DNA from: Symbiodinium natans
Taxonomy: Eukaryota > Sar > Dinophyceae > Suessiales > Symbiodiniaceae
Assembly: GCA_905221605.1 (NCBI GenBank)
Contig: CAJNDS010000570.1
Coordinates: 1-25,000 of the forward strand
Direction: 5' to 3'
Length of the DNA: 25,000 nucleotides
Shown: in pieces, positions 10,582 to 19,269 of the stretch
Layout: every line of letters begins with the position of its first letter
How positions within the stretch are numbered: position 1 is the stretch's first letter
The notes under the pieces: model-generated
Databases searched by the model: none
The model's input: only the letters and a program-made list of their open reading frames with translations
Told to the model about the DNA's origin: nothing
Program-made: the position numbers and the translations under genes

Positions 10582-11463
10582 TCAGCCAAACACAAAAGAG
10601 CCGGCCCGGTCCCAAGTCCGGGGTACGCAGATATCTCTACAGCCTGTTCAAGATTATACACCTAGTTGGGTCTGCGTATGGTGTGAGGGTTCCGGTCCTG
10701 TCCGCAGGGGCCGGGGCAAGCGACATGCAACAACCCTGAACAGCTTTCAAGCGCTGAAGCAATGCGGAACACAGCATATATATGGGCAACGTGGGCAAGA
10801 TTCTACCCAAGGTCGTGTGACTGTCGTTATGACTGTGCCCTTAGTCTTGATACTTGGGCATTTGTGTGTGCCGGCTCTTCGGCCGCGGCCACAGGAGTTC
10901 CAATCAGGATACGACAATGTATGGAATTGCTCTGATGTCCAAACTCATGGAGCTCTCACCTTCGAACGCAATAGCTGGAAGGAAATGTGGCGACATTCGT
11001 TGTGGACTGTTCGCTCCTGCTCCCCACCTAGCCCTTGGGCATCTGTGGGTTGGCCCGTGGCTAGTTCGGACAATGAGGCAACTTGCGCGATGCGACGAGT
11101 CACTGTAGTTCCGAACTCTCCATGGAGGTCCTCAACTGATTGCTTCTGAGTGCGATACATCATTGAGCTGACCACGTTGTTTTGCACCTGTGCTTGTATA
11201 GTGCATGTACTGACCGTGGGTGTGATTGGTGGTTGCTTGGCTATTCGTAGCGGATCACCTGCCTTTTTTCTCATGTGGAAACGGAAATCCGTTGCACTCT
11301 TGAAGCGCCGCTGCAAGGCAGTGCCACTAGGCTGTACGCTAAGCTGTGGATCGAGACTGCGGCTGCGCGGTTGGCAGGCTCTGCAGCTCAGCAGAGCCTG
11401 CCATGGTCTCACTGGCGCTCGACGCCCGCGCCTACCCACAGAAGGAGAGGGGTGGCGGGCGGG
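10582..11463 (-). other. upstream region of zinc-finger copy 1 with a possible 5' exon
   Basis: The zinc-finger frame needs an upstream start, and this is the only sequence available before the TTTAGGG array. A minus-strand frame from ATG 11274 to 10960 (105 codons, starting MRKKAGDPLRIAKQ, ending FQLLRSK) stops at a good donor (AAG / GTGAGA at 10960/10959). An acceptor such as CAAG before 10569 would keep phase 0 into the zinc-finger frame. The plus strand is also open over part of this stretch, so coding is unproven, and copies 2 and 3 lack this region for comparison. No LTR is seen at this end of unit 1. Confidence 0.3.
11372..11403. repeat. perfect 13-bp inverted repeat
   Basis: The arms TGGCAGGCTCTGC and GCAGAGCCTGCCA are exact reverse complements around a 6-base loop (AGCTCA). 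It lies about 60 bases inside the telomere-side end of unit 1. Confidence 0.9.
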
Positions 11464-11484
11464 TTTAGGGTTCAGGGTTTAGGG
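11464..11484 (+). repeat. short telomere-type array, 3 units
   Basis: TTTAGGG, TTCAGGG, TTTAGGG. It lies between the upstream end of unit 1 (minus) and the LTR of the plus-strand element, whose TG follows the last GGG directly. Confidence 0.9.
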
Positions 11485-11690
11485 TGCGGAGCTGCAGTTT
11501 GTACAAAAGGTAGTATTTCAAAGGGTTGGAAAACCCGTTACCTTATTGGCTCAAGACTGGGCCATGTGCCTGAAAGAAAAAGTAGAGCGCCCTGTGGTTT
11601 GGGTTTGTGTGTTGTGTTTTGGTTGGTCCAGGGTGCAACTCTTGGCGACTGTTAGGGTTGAGTTCTTTTCCCCTTTCGGTCTCCCCCGTA
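11485..11690 (+). repeat. 5' long terminal repeat of a truncated plus-strand element
   Basis: It starts TGCGGAGCTGCAG, as do the LTRs after the polypurine tracts of units 1, 2 and 4, and ends CTCCCCCGTA, as do their outer ends. On its left is telomere repeat and on its right a protein-coding frame, the expected layout of a 5' LTR. A sequence reading TGGTGCAATGG (11713 region, just overlapping the first ATG) starts with TGG like a primer-binding site, but it is 20 or so bases from the LTR end and is not convincing. No second LTR follows before the next TTTAGGG array. Confidence 0.7.
11535..11555 (+). other. spliced-leader relic in the plus-strand LTR (best preserved)
   Basis: Compared with the dinoflagellate spliced leader as I know it, 17 of 21 positions agree, including CCGT at the start and TTGGCTCAAG at the end. 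It sits 50 bases into the LTR, upstream of the gag-like ATG, which is where a trans-spliced 5' end would be expected. Confidence 0.65.
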
Positions 11691-11709
11691 GGTGTACTTG
11701 TTTGGTGCA

Positions 11710-12390
11710 ATGGACATGTTGCGGCGTCGATCTGAACCTGGACTGTCATCCGCGGCCAATGAAGCCGAAGAAAATCGTGGTGATGGGGGTGAAGAACAAC
11801 AACAAGTGGTGCAAGCACTGACGGATGGAAGGGAAGTTGCAATGATGCAACAAACTTCTCACGTCGAAAATGAAGTGGTTCCGGTTCCAGCAGCGAATCC
11901 TTTCTGGAGCGAGCGGGCTCTTGAGGAAATGAGACTGAGGCAATCAAGGCCGGCAAGTCTTCCCGCAAACGGAGGGGATAGAAGTGGTGAAAATACGAGG
12001 AGACCACCTTCGCTGCCAGATCTTCGGGATCGAGAACCTGTGCAAGCTGAGAGGCCATTGTCAGGTTTGATGGGTCAAATGGAAAGAGGTGACATTGGAG
12101 AGACACGAGTAGAGGAAGAGCTGACACTACTGGTGTGGATCAAGGAGAAGATATGGCGACCGTCAAGCATGCGTTGAAGGAGCTTCTGGCGCATACCAAT
12201 GCATAGAGTGGAGGAGAAGAGTTATACCTCTGCTGCATCTGGGTCTGTGTCCCATGCACGAAGCGCCGGGGTAGTAGACGCGAACGCTGTATACCCTCCA
12301 GGTGTCAGCCCAGAGAAGCAGTTTCTGCCTGGACAGGTTTTTTACACTGACGGATTGGGTCGCTTTTGCACTTTTGAATTAGGGTTTAAA
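11710..12390 (+). pseudogene. gag-like N-terminal frame of the plus-strand LTR element (broken)
   Basis: The first ATG after the LTR (11710) opens MDMLRRRSEPG, a hydrophilic Glu/Gln-rich region, then VPAANPFWSERALEEMRLR and a Pro/Arg-rich stretch, to a stop at 12175-12177. A single shift near 12130 would continue as VDQGEDMATVKHALKELLAHTNA, and another frame after that reads PPGVSPEKQFLPGQVFYTDG. The composition and the NPFWS-type phrase recall gag regions of dinoflagellate Copia-like polyproteins; that is a remembered resemblance, not a search result. No protease, integrase or reverse transcriptase follows. The element ends at a TTTAGGG array, so it is truncated. An opposite-strand frame of similar length is judged a shadow. 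Confidence 0.45.
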
Positions 12391-12408
12391 TTCATTATGA
12401 TAGAGAGG

Positions 12409-12499
12409 TTTAGGGTTTAGGGTTTAGGGTTTAGGGTTTAGGGTTTAGGGTTTAGGGTTTAGGGTTTAGGGTTTAGGGTTTAGGGTTTAGGGTTTCGGG
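12409..12499 (+). repeat. telomere-type array, (TTTAGGG)13
   Basis: Thirteen 7-base units, 91 bases; the last one is TTTCGGG. It lies between the truncated plus-strand element and the outer end of the unit 2 LTR, which starts immediately after the final GGG. Confidence 0.97.
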
Positions 12500-12712
12500 T
12501 ACGGGGGGCAACCGAAAGGGGAAGGGAAAGTTTCTCAACCCTAACAGTCGCCAGAGGTTTCACCCTGAACCAACCAGCAAACACCAAGAACTCGAAACTC
12601 TTTTTTGCTACCAGGCGCATGGCCCAGTCTTGAGCCATGAAGATTACCAGGTACATTGACCCTTCAACTTTCAACACCAACTCTTTTCTACAATACCAAC
12701 TGCAGCTCCGCA
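12500..12712 (-). repeat. 3' long terminal repeat of unit 2
   Basis: In minus sense it runs from TGCGGAGCTGCAG (12712) to CCCCCCGTA (12500), then directly into CCCTAAA-type repeats. It is close in length and sequence to the plus-strand LTR (shared ACTGGGCCATG, GGCGACTGTTAGGGTTGAG and CCCCTTTCGGT). It contains a weaker spliced-leader relic at 12649-12629 ending TGGCTCAAG. Confidence 0.7.
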
Positions 12713-12741
12713 CTCCCCCTGTCCTAGGATTTCCTAGGACA
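12713..12741 (-). promoter_or_regulatory. 3' hairpin and polypurine tract of unit 2
   Basis: The hairpin arms are identical to those of unit 1 (TGTCCTAGGA / TCCTAGGACA, 12741-12720), followed by AGGGGGAG (12720-12713) and the TG of the LTR. Confidence 0.65.
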
Positions 12742-13136
12742 CACATTGGAGGTGCAGACTTTTGGCCAAAAACCGCCATTAGGGCAGCAGCCAGCTGCTT
12801 GGAATGCACATTATGGTTTTACGTCATCCAGGACGAATTTATAGCACATTGGCTAAACACCTTTTACCACAGAGAATCTTTTTTCACCATGATTCTCTTG
12901 TCATTGAAGACTCTTCAGTCTTCTTCACCACGAACCGTGGTCTTCGCTACGCAAAAAGCTACTGACTTCTACTATCAGGGATTTCCATACCCTTAATAGT
13001 AACCACCATATTTTCAGCACATTGGCTGTTCCAGCGCACCTGTCTTCAGAAAGAGAAAAACCATTCCCTCATCAATACCATCCAGTCACTTCTTCTTCCG
13101 ATGGGCATCGATACTTAGGTGAAGTCGCAGCAGAAT
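12742..13136 (-). other. conserved 3' block (copy 2)
   Basis: Homologous to 3525-3865 almost throughout and non-coding here. It begins after the TAG at 13139-13137 and includes the former stop region (AAGAAGTGA) that copies 1 and 2 share. Confidence 0.6.
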
Positions 13137-15095
13137 CTACTCCAGGTCCGACACTGTAAGAACAGGATCCTGCACGCACCTTTGAATTGAGGATACCAAT
13201 CCTTCTCTCTTCGCGTCCTCAATTGCTTGGCAAGATTGACCCAGCTCTGCATCCACAGTAGTAGACGCTTGCGCATCCACATCAGAGGAACGATCCTTTT
13301 CCTCAGGACCTTTCACCACTACCACCTCTTCCTTCTTGGGGCTTTGACTTTTCTCTTTCTTCTTCGTCTTTCCCACGACGCTTGACTTTGTGCGCGTTCT
13401 CGAAGAGGCTTTTTCCCCTGCAGAAACCACCGCATTGGATGATGATCCACCCTTCTCAATGTTCGCCGGCATCTTCTTCGGCTTTGGAACCATAAGAGTA
13501 TAAGGATCCTCGCTAGCTGCAGTTTTCCTCTTCTTTTTGACCTTTTTTACCTCTTCCTCAACGGCAACATCCGTCTCCGAAGTTCCAACCACCTCCTTTT
13601 CGGCAGGAATATCCTTGCTGGACTCCCTTTCTAGGGACCTCTTTTTGCCCCTTTTGGGATCTCTCTCTTCTTCAACGTTGGCTCGCTCGAACCATATCCT
13701 CAGGTCATTGACCCATTCTTCCACGTCCGCCAGCGAAACCTCATACGACTTCACTATTTCGTGAAGTTCCAGCAACAGCATACCAGTGGTCCATGAACAC
13801 CATTCTGTATCCATCTGTTCAGCGTCTCCATTGAACTTCAGGAGTTTGAACACTGGGTCCGCCTCTGCACGAGCCAAATCTGACTTGCCATTGGACATAA
13901 ATGAAATCGCCTCCATCAGCAGTTCTACCATTTTGGTATCATCGTCATAAACCATGAAATCCTCCTCTTCTTCATCAAACCGTTCAGGAGAGATCTCCTT
14001 TCCTCCACCTCTTGTACCAGAACTTCTCCCTGGACCATCCCTTGGGGGCGTCCTTGGAGACCTTGGCCTCTGTTCATCCAGCGGATCACCATGCTCAAAG
14101 ACACACTTGTCCCCATAACGGCACTTCCCAGACTGAGCAAACTGGATACACCTTACACCAGTTGCATTGTGTGAGAACTTACAGTCCTTTCCAGAGAAGC
14201 AGTGTCTCCCAGCCACATAGTACTTGCACCAATACGATTGTAGCACCACATCATCTTCTGAATGGATGAATTTGCAATGTTCACCAAATTTGCAGCGATC
14301 TTTTCCCCTGCTGAACCAATAGCAGAAGCCTTTCTTCCTCTTCTCCAAACGCTCCGCCTCGTACCGGTCCATAGGGCGATTCTGCTCTACATGAACATTG
14401 CCATGTACCTGAGAACTGCTCCCTTCACCCAAGGTGCTATCAGTATTTGATGCTTTGAGTACAGCTGGAAAACCTGGCCTCGGTCCTACCACCTTCATGA
14501 TTGGTTTTCCACCAACTCCTGAGCCATGCTGAGACGATCCAAAAGCATTGAATATTTTCACGAAGGCCTTTCTAGTGCCGATCTTCTGCACCCTTTTGAT
14601 TGGATGTTTCATTGCTCCAACCTTGCATCCAGATACATTCGAACGACACAACCTCCTATACCCAGCTCTATATCCCTTTTTCCAAAGAGCCATAAGAATA
14701 CTAGAGGCAGTAACATTCTCCACCTCTACCTTTTCCGACTGTCCCTCACTTCCCGGAACAAACCCATCCAACCCATCCATATCTGAAGACCTTTCCATCT
14801 TTTTTGACATCACTTCGTCGAGGTAATCTTCAGAGATCCAGGGTAAGTTCCTCTTAGAGGAAAAATCGTCACCATTATCCGGTCCTTCACCAGGATACCC
14901 CTTCGTGCTGTCAAAGATCCTACCAGTAGTGCGGTCCTGCGTAGAGAAATCCCAGTTGGAAGCGACACGAGAATACACCGACCACAAGAACATCCTTGTG
15001 CAAGCCAATCTTGACAAACCACTGGATGTCTCCTCTTCTGGAGAAACTTCTGGGGCTTTGCCATTCCTTCCAGGGTCACCAATTGTCTCACCTCC
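13137..15095 (-). CDS. copy 2 C-terminal open segment with triple CCCH cluster
   Basis: An open frame of about 640 codons with KAPEVSPEEETSS-like sequence partly shifted at its start, then DSTKGYPGEGP, NLPWISEDYLDEV, and the three CCCH fingers (CYWFSRGKDRCKFGEHCKFIH; CKYYVAGRHCFSGKDCKFSH; CIQFAQSGKCRYGDKCVFEH). All twelve ligands are present. The basic tail (KKVKKKRK) and the C-terminal AIEDAKREGLVSS are kept. It stops two codons after the DL of SDLE, where the related sequences read on, so the TAG is probably a nonsense change. Confidence 0.7.
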   Translation of the reverse strand, partial: GGETIGDPGRNGKAPEVSPEEETSSGLSRLACTRMFLWSVYSRVASNWDFSTQDRTTGRIFDSTKGYPGEGPDNGDDFSSKRNLPWISEDYLDEVMSKKMERSSDMDGLDGFVPGSEGQSEKVEVENVTASSILMALWKKGYRAGYRRLCRSNVSGCKVGAMKHPIKRVQKIGTRKAFVKIFNAFGSSQHGSGVGGKPIMKVVGPRPGFPAVLKASNTDSTLGEGSSSQVHGNVHVEQNRPMDRYEAERLEKRKKGFCYWFSRGKDRCKFGEHCKFIHSEDDVVLQSYWCKYYVAGRHCFSGKDCKFSHNATGVRCIQFAQSGKCRYGDKCVFEHGDPLDEQRPRSPRTPPRDGPGRSSGTRGGGKEISPERFDEEEEDFMVYDDDTKMVELLMEAISFMSNGKSDLARAEADPVFKLLKFNGDAEQMDTEWCSWTTGMLLLELHEIVKSYEVSLADVEEWVNDLRIWFERANVEEERDPKRGKKRSLERESSKDIPAEKEVVGTSETDVAVEEEVKKVKKKRKTAASEDPYTLMVPKPKKMPANIEKGGSSSNAVVSAGEKASSRTRTKSSVVGKTKKKEKSQSPKKEEVVVVKGPEEKDRSSDVDAQASTTVDAELGQSCQAIEDAKREGLVSSIQRCVQDPVLTVSDLE

Positions 15096-15111
15096 AGCAT
15101 CTTAGCATCTT

Positions 15112-16711
15112 CAATGGGAATAGGGGATTCATTGATCCCTTGATCAAGTACCGCATCTTTCTGTCCGAGAATCTCCAGCACCATCCCTGAAGGATCCACT
15201 TCCTCATCGGCATCGTCGTCCATCCTGTTCCAGAGAACCTCCAATTGATCAGCACATGTCGCCGCCTGAAGGAACTCCATCATTTGAGCCTTCCCGCGCT
15301 GCCAGAGAAATTCTGAATTCACCACTGACCCTTGGCCTCCTAGCGTAAGGAACGGAGCAACCAATTTGGCTACCCTTGCCATAAGTTCAACGTGAACTTC
15401 CATGCCTGGACTACGACTCCAATCGTAGGCAATTGCCTCCATAGCAGTTCCAAACTTTTCAGTATTTCTGAATTCCCCTTCCAGACCAGGAGATAGCAAT
15501 GCACCCATCACCGAAAGAGGATAATTTCCCACCGCTGGCAAACACGGATTATCATGGAACGAATGATGCAAATCACCATAGTGTCCTTGATCTCTCCTTT
15601 GAAAAAGGAGTGTCCCAGTCTCCAGCTGGGCATTCAGTTCATCCACTTGAACCATTTCAGCACATATCCTCTGTGCTGCAGTCGCTATTGCCGGCCAGAT
15701 GGTACGATCGGTCAAACCGCGACGCATAACCCAATCAGTTGTTGGCGACTGAATCAGCGTTCGTGGGTCGTACACCATAACCACCATTGTACCATCATCC
15801 ATTGACTGATCAGCATCGTCCACCAGTGCCAGGTTCAAATCCTGTTCACTTGCACCTTCGGAGGACATACTAATAACCAAATTCCGATCCATTTTATTGG
15901 ACCCCTTCTGACAGTCCCTTTGCCCCACAGGCAACTTGCCGACAGCAACCTTCCAATAAATCCGATTCAGAAGGCCTTTAATAAGCAATTGCTGAGGGTC
16001 CTTCTTCACCGGACGAACATCCAATATCTTCGCACCATCACCACGGAGTTCATTGCTCCTACCTTCTCCCTCTTTTTGGTCAGTCTCCTCGCCAGAAATT
16101 TGCACTGCTCCTTCCAGCGCCGTCTCCTGTCCAGCCACTTCTTGCCCAGGAAGAACTTGAGCGCTTTCAGATACATTCACCTGTCCAGCAACACCTTGCC
16201 CAGGCAAAACCTCATCCGTGGAGCCCACCGCCAGCGAACCAACGATAACTGAGCCATCCCTTGCTCTTTTTTGAGACTGTTCAGTTCGACGAGAAGGTTG
16301 TGGTAGCGAAAAAACTTGAGAAGTCACTTCTTGGCGGGTCTCCCCCCGCGACGCTTTGTCGCGCCCTTCGCCAAGGTGAACCGATTTTTTCTGCCCATCA
16401 TTGGAGCTTGAAGAACCAGCAAGTGGAACATTGCCACGCGTCGCAGTTCTTTGTAAATCCCTTTCTCGCAAAAAAAATTCCCTCAGGTGTCGCGCGCTGT
16501 TGGTTTCTTCCTCGCTTGAATCACCTGAGGAATCAGCATAGGAGACCAAAGCTCCCGTCTGATCATCATCATCCACCAAATCTGCCCACGCTCTGCTGAA
16601 TGGGTACGACAAACCACCACGGGGCTTAACTGGTTCCAGCGGCTTTGGCTTTTCCACCACTTCCGCCGGCTGCACACGCCGTTGTGAGCGAGAGCGTGGC
16701 ACCTGTCGCAC
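15112..16711 (-). CDS. copy 2 middle open segment
   Basis: A long frame beginning MRQVPRSRSQRR and running through AWADLVDDDDQ, RDKASRGETRQ, the VLPGQ repeats, the unassigned region (TDWVMRRGLTDRTIWPAIATAAQ) and the conserved GNYPLSVMGALLSPGLEGEF stretch. It shows the sequence that copy 1 lost in its 11-base deletion. It ends as meaningful protein at the 8-base duplication (15096-15111); the roughly 90 residues after that are out of frame. No catalytic motif is seen. Confidence 0.65.
16330..16375 (-). repeat. 46-base nested palindrome, copy 2
   Basis: Identical in length and sequence to the palindrome in copy 1 (outer arms CTTGGCG / CGCCAAG, inner arms CGCGAC / GTCGCG). Confidence 0.85.
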
Positions 16712-19269
16712 CTGTTTTTTTATCCAGCAAGGGCCTTCCCCTTTTCACAGGGTTTGATCTTGACCGATACGCCTTTGTTGGCGGGTTCACCGGTGGCATT
16801 CCAACTCCCACCAATCGCAACTTCTGCACGCACAGCGGGATCTCTGCGCAAGCGTCCAAGCGTCACGGTACTTGCCGGTGTCGAAAATCTCTCGATAAGA
16901 CCCTCGCGGCATTTCCTTTGTACCAGGACCTTCAGCTTCACGCACCTGAGAGATAGTTCTCACCCCACCTCTTCCAGCTTCACGGCTTCCAGAAGATTTC
17001 TCCATGCGTACCGATGCGTTGGTAGAAACAGCCACATCCGGCGACATTGGCCGGTACTGAACACCACCCACCAATTGCAGAATTTTGCAGGCCGTCACCT
17101 TGTTAACTCCTTTGTCCACCAAATCCTCCACAAAGATATACTCTTGTAGCTCTCTGACATTGGTTACACCAAGCTTGATCATAACATCACTTACGTGAGG
17201 TGTATACACCCACAAGTGGTTGTTGCGAGCCATCCAATGTTCTATTGGCTCTTCAGGATTCTGAAGACGTACCGTGGTAGACTCTGCCACCGAATCCTTT
17301 TGTACATCTCCATCTGCTCCATCCAGTGTGTCACCCTCACCTGTTTTCTTTGACACATTGGTCATTTGCAACGCCTGTGGTGCCGAAGATGATGAAGATT
17401 CCGCTCCCCCACTTACTGGTGGTTGAAAGGTGTTCCTGTCGGAAATCTCCAATCCTCTTCCTCTTTGAAACGAAACATGGTTCGCCACATCACCAGATGC
17501 TTCAGTTGGGCCAGTCGCTCTTCAGACATTTCTTCGTGGGAATACTTGCAACCATATCGCACGCGACATCTCCCTTTGAGGTAGTAGTCGAAGCAGCAAT
17601 GATGGAACCCTGCTTCCCTTAGGGCCCTCCGAGACGCATTGTCCCAGGATCTGCCGGGTTCCCAAGTCCCTTCCAAAACCGCTTTTTCATCGTGCGAATA
17701 TCTGCAAGAATTTCCATATTTACAACCTCCTTGGCTGTAATACAGACACATTTGCCTCTTTGGCTCGACTGACACCGACTCACCCTTTGATGCACCTTTA
17801 CCAAAGTTGCACTTGGCTCTGAAGGCTAAATCCTCCCGCTCCTGCTGTGCCTCATCCACTGCGCCTTCTTCCGTAGGAGGGTCACCAATGTCCCCATCCT
17901 CGTCTCCAGCTTTTTGGCTGTTCTTTGGCTCAGTTGGTCCTCCTCCTGGCCAACCTTCACCATAACGACGATGTTCATAGGAACACTCATCTCCACTGCG
18001 ACACCTTCCCTGATTGAAAAACTTGCACAGTTGCTGTACCCTGGCGACACAGTTTTTGGCGTCAGGTGAGCTTTCTTATACTGATCGGGATCCATGTAGG
18101 CTTCCATTGGCTTGTTTTCTCTCTTACTCATGGATTCAACTGCACCATCAAGCTCCTGCAAAAACCGCTTGGTATCCAGCCAAAGCGCATTCCAAAGTTC
18201 ATCTTTGCCTTGACTCAGCAACGTTGCCACCGCTTCACCCACAACTGGTCGACTAAATCTCCTTTTCTTACATGCCAGTTCGTAGAGCGCGTTGTGGTAC
18301 TGCTTTCGGGAAAAGGTGGTTGTCTTTCCCAAGCCTGCGCCTTCTGTACCATCGGGCTTCCAACCATCACTTTGCAAGATGCCATATGCACGCCGAGCTT
18401 CCGCATCCAGGAATGCATGGTCTGCAACACACTCCAGTATCTCATCCATTGTACGACTTAGCAAGCAGCATCCCAGTGATTTTGCCCACATAGGCCTTAA
18501 TCAGCCTTTCCATCCTCCAGCAGAGCTCTATAGATCTTTTCTCCATAGAGTTGCCTTTCCTCTTGTTCTTCTGAGGATAACTGCTGATCAGCAAACCATT
18601 CATCGGATTGCTCTTCCTCCCATTTCCAGTCCCATTGACCGTTGGAATCTTGGTACCATTGACCATCACACCATGAATTTCCCCACCACGTATCCCAGCC
18701 GCCGACTTTCCATTTGCGCTGCGCTGGAGAAGAGTCCTCATCGTCCTCTTCAAAAACTAGGCAGGAATCTAAAATCACAGTGCCATCATCATCCACCCTC
18801 TTCACTGTTGTCATGCAGACAGTGTCACCAATTTTGAAAGAGGGTGTATTTTTCCCTTCTTCAGGAATCAGCACATTCAGATCACCGTGCGCCAAAAAGG
18901 CTCCATGCCCATTGACGCAACGCACCAGAGCAGTGATCCAATCTCCGGCCTGATAACAATGCTCCCCAGGTGTCACCAAGGCTCCCCCATTGGGCACTTC
19001 CTTCGCCTGTTCTTCAGAAACCATCTCTGTATCATCGGCTCCTGGAACATCCCTTGTTTGGGCTTTTCTTCTTCTAAAACCACTGCCTTGGATGACCACC
19101 CACCCTTCTCAGTGTTCACTGGCATCTTCTTGGGCTTTGGAACCAAAAGAGTATAAGGATCATCCGTTGCAGTAGTCTTCTTCTTCTTCTTTTTGGTCTT
19201 TTTCACCTCCTCGTCCACATTAACCTCTGTTTCTGAGGTTTCTAGTGCCTCTTTTGCCGCAGAAGTGTC

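Larger units (their letters stand above)
13137..19060 (-). pseudogene. S1 / MLLE / CCCH zinc-finger gene, copy 2 (multiply frameshifted)
   Basis: Same domain order as copy 1, but the N-terminal 230 or so residues are missing: the copy starts at PGADDTEMVSEEQ, where it is fused to copy 3. Visible are an S1-like domain (about 19000-18790), the Trp-rich segment, the MLLE-like domain (signature GKITGMLL near 18480), three N-terminal CCCH fingers, the middle region and three C-terminal fingers. Breaks by comparison with copy 1 are: one extra base near 18505, one base lost near 18030 (just before finger 1), one lost near 17487, one lost near 16838 and one gained in an A run near 16720 (these two compensate), an 8-base tandem duplication at 15096-15111, and a TAG at 13139-13137. 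N-terminal finger 2, damaged in copy 1, is intact here (C..CKYGNSCRYSH). Confidence 0.75.

Noticed and set aside
11691-11730. A tRNA primer-binding site after the 5' LTR
   Set aside because: TGGTGCAATGG starts suitably but lies some 20 bases from the LTR end and overlaps the first ATG; no tRNA 3' end could be matched with confidence.
11543-12127. Minus-strand frame opposite the LTR and gag-like sequence
   Set aside because: It crosses the LTR border and is antisense to the better-supported plus-strand frame; its protein is His/Pro/Leu-rich and unlike any family.
3147-12499. The TTTAGGG arrays as an actual chromosome end
   Set aside because: Each array has only 3 to 13 units and is followed by more sequence, so they are interstitial. 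A subtelomeric location remains possible.
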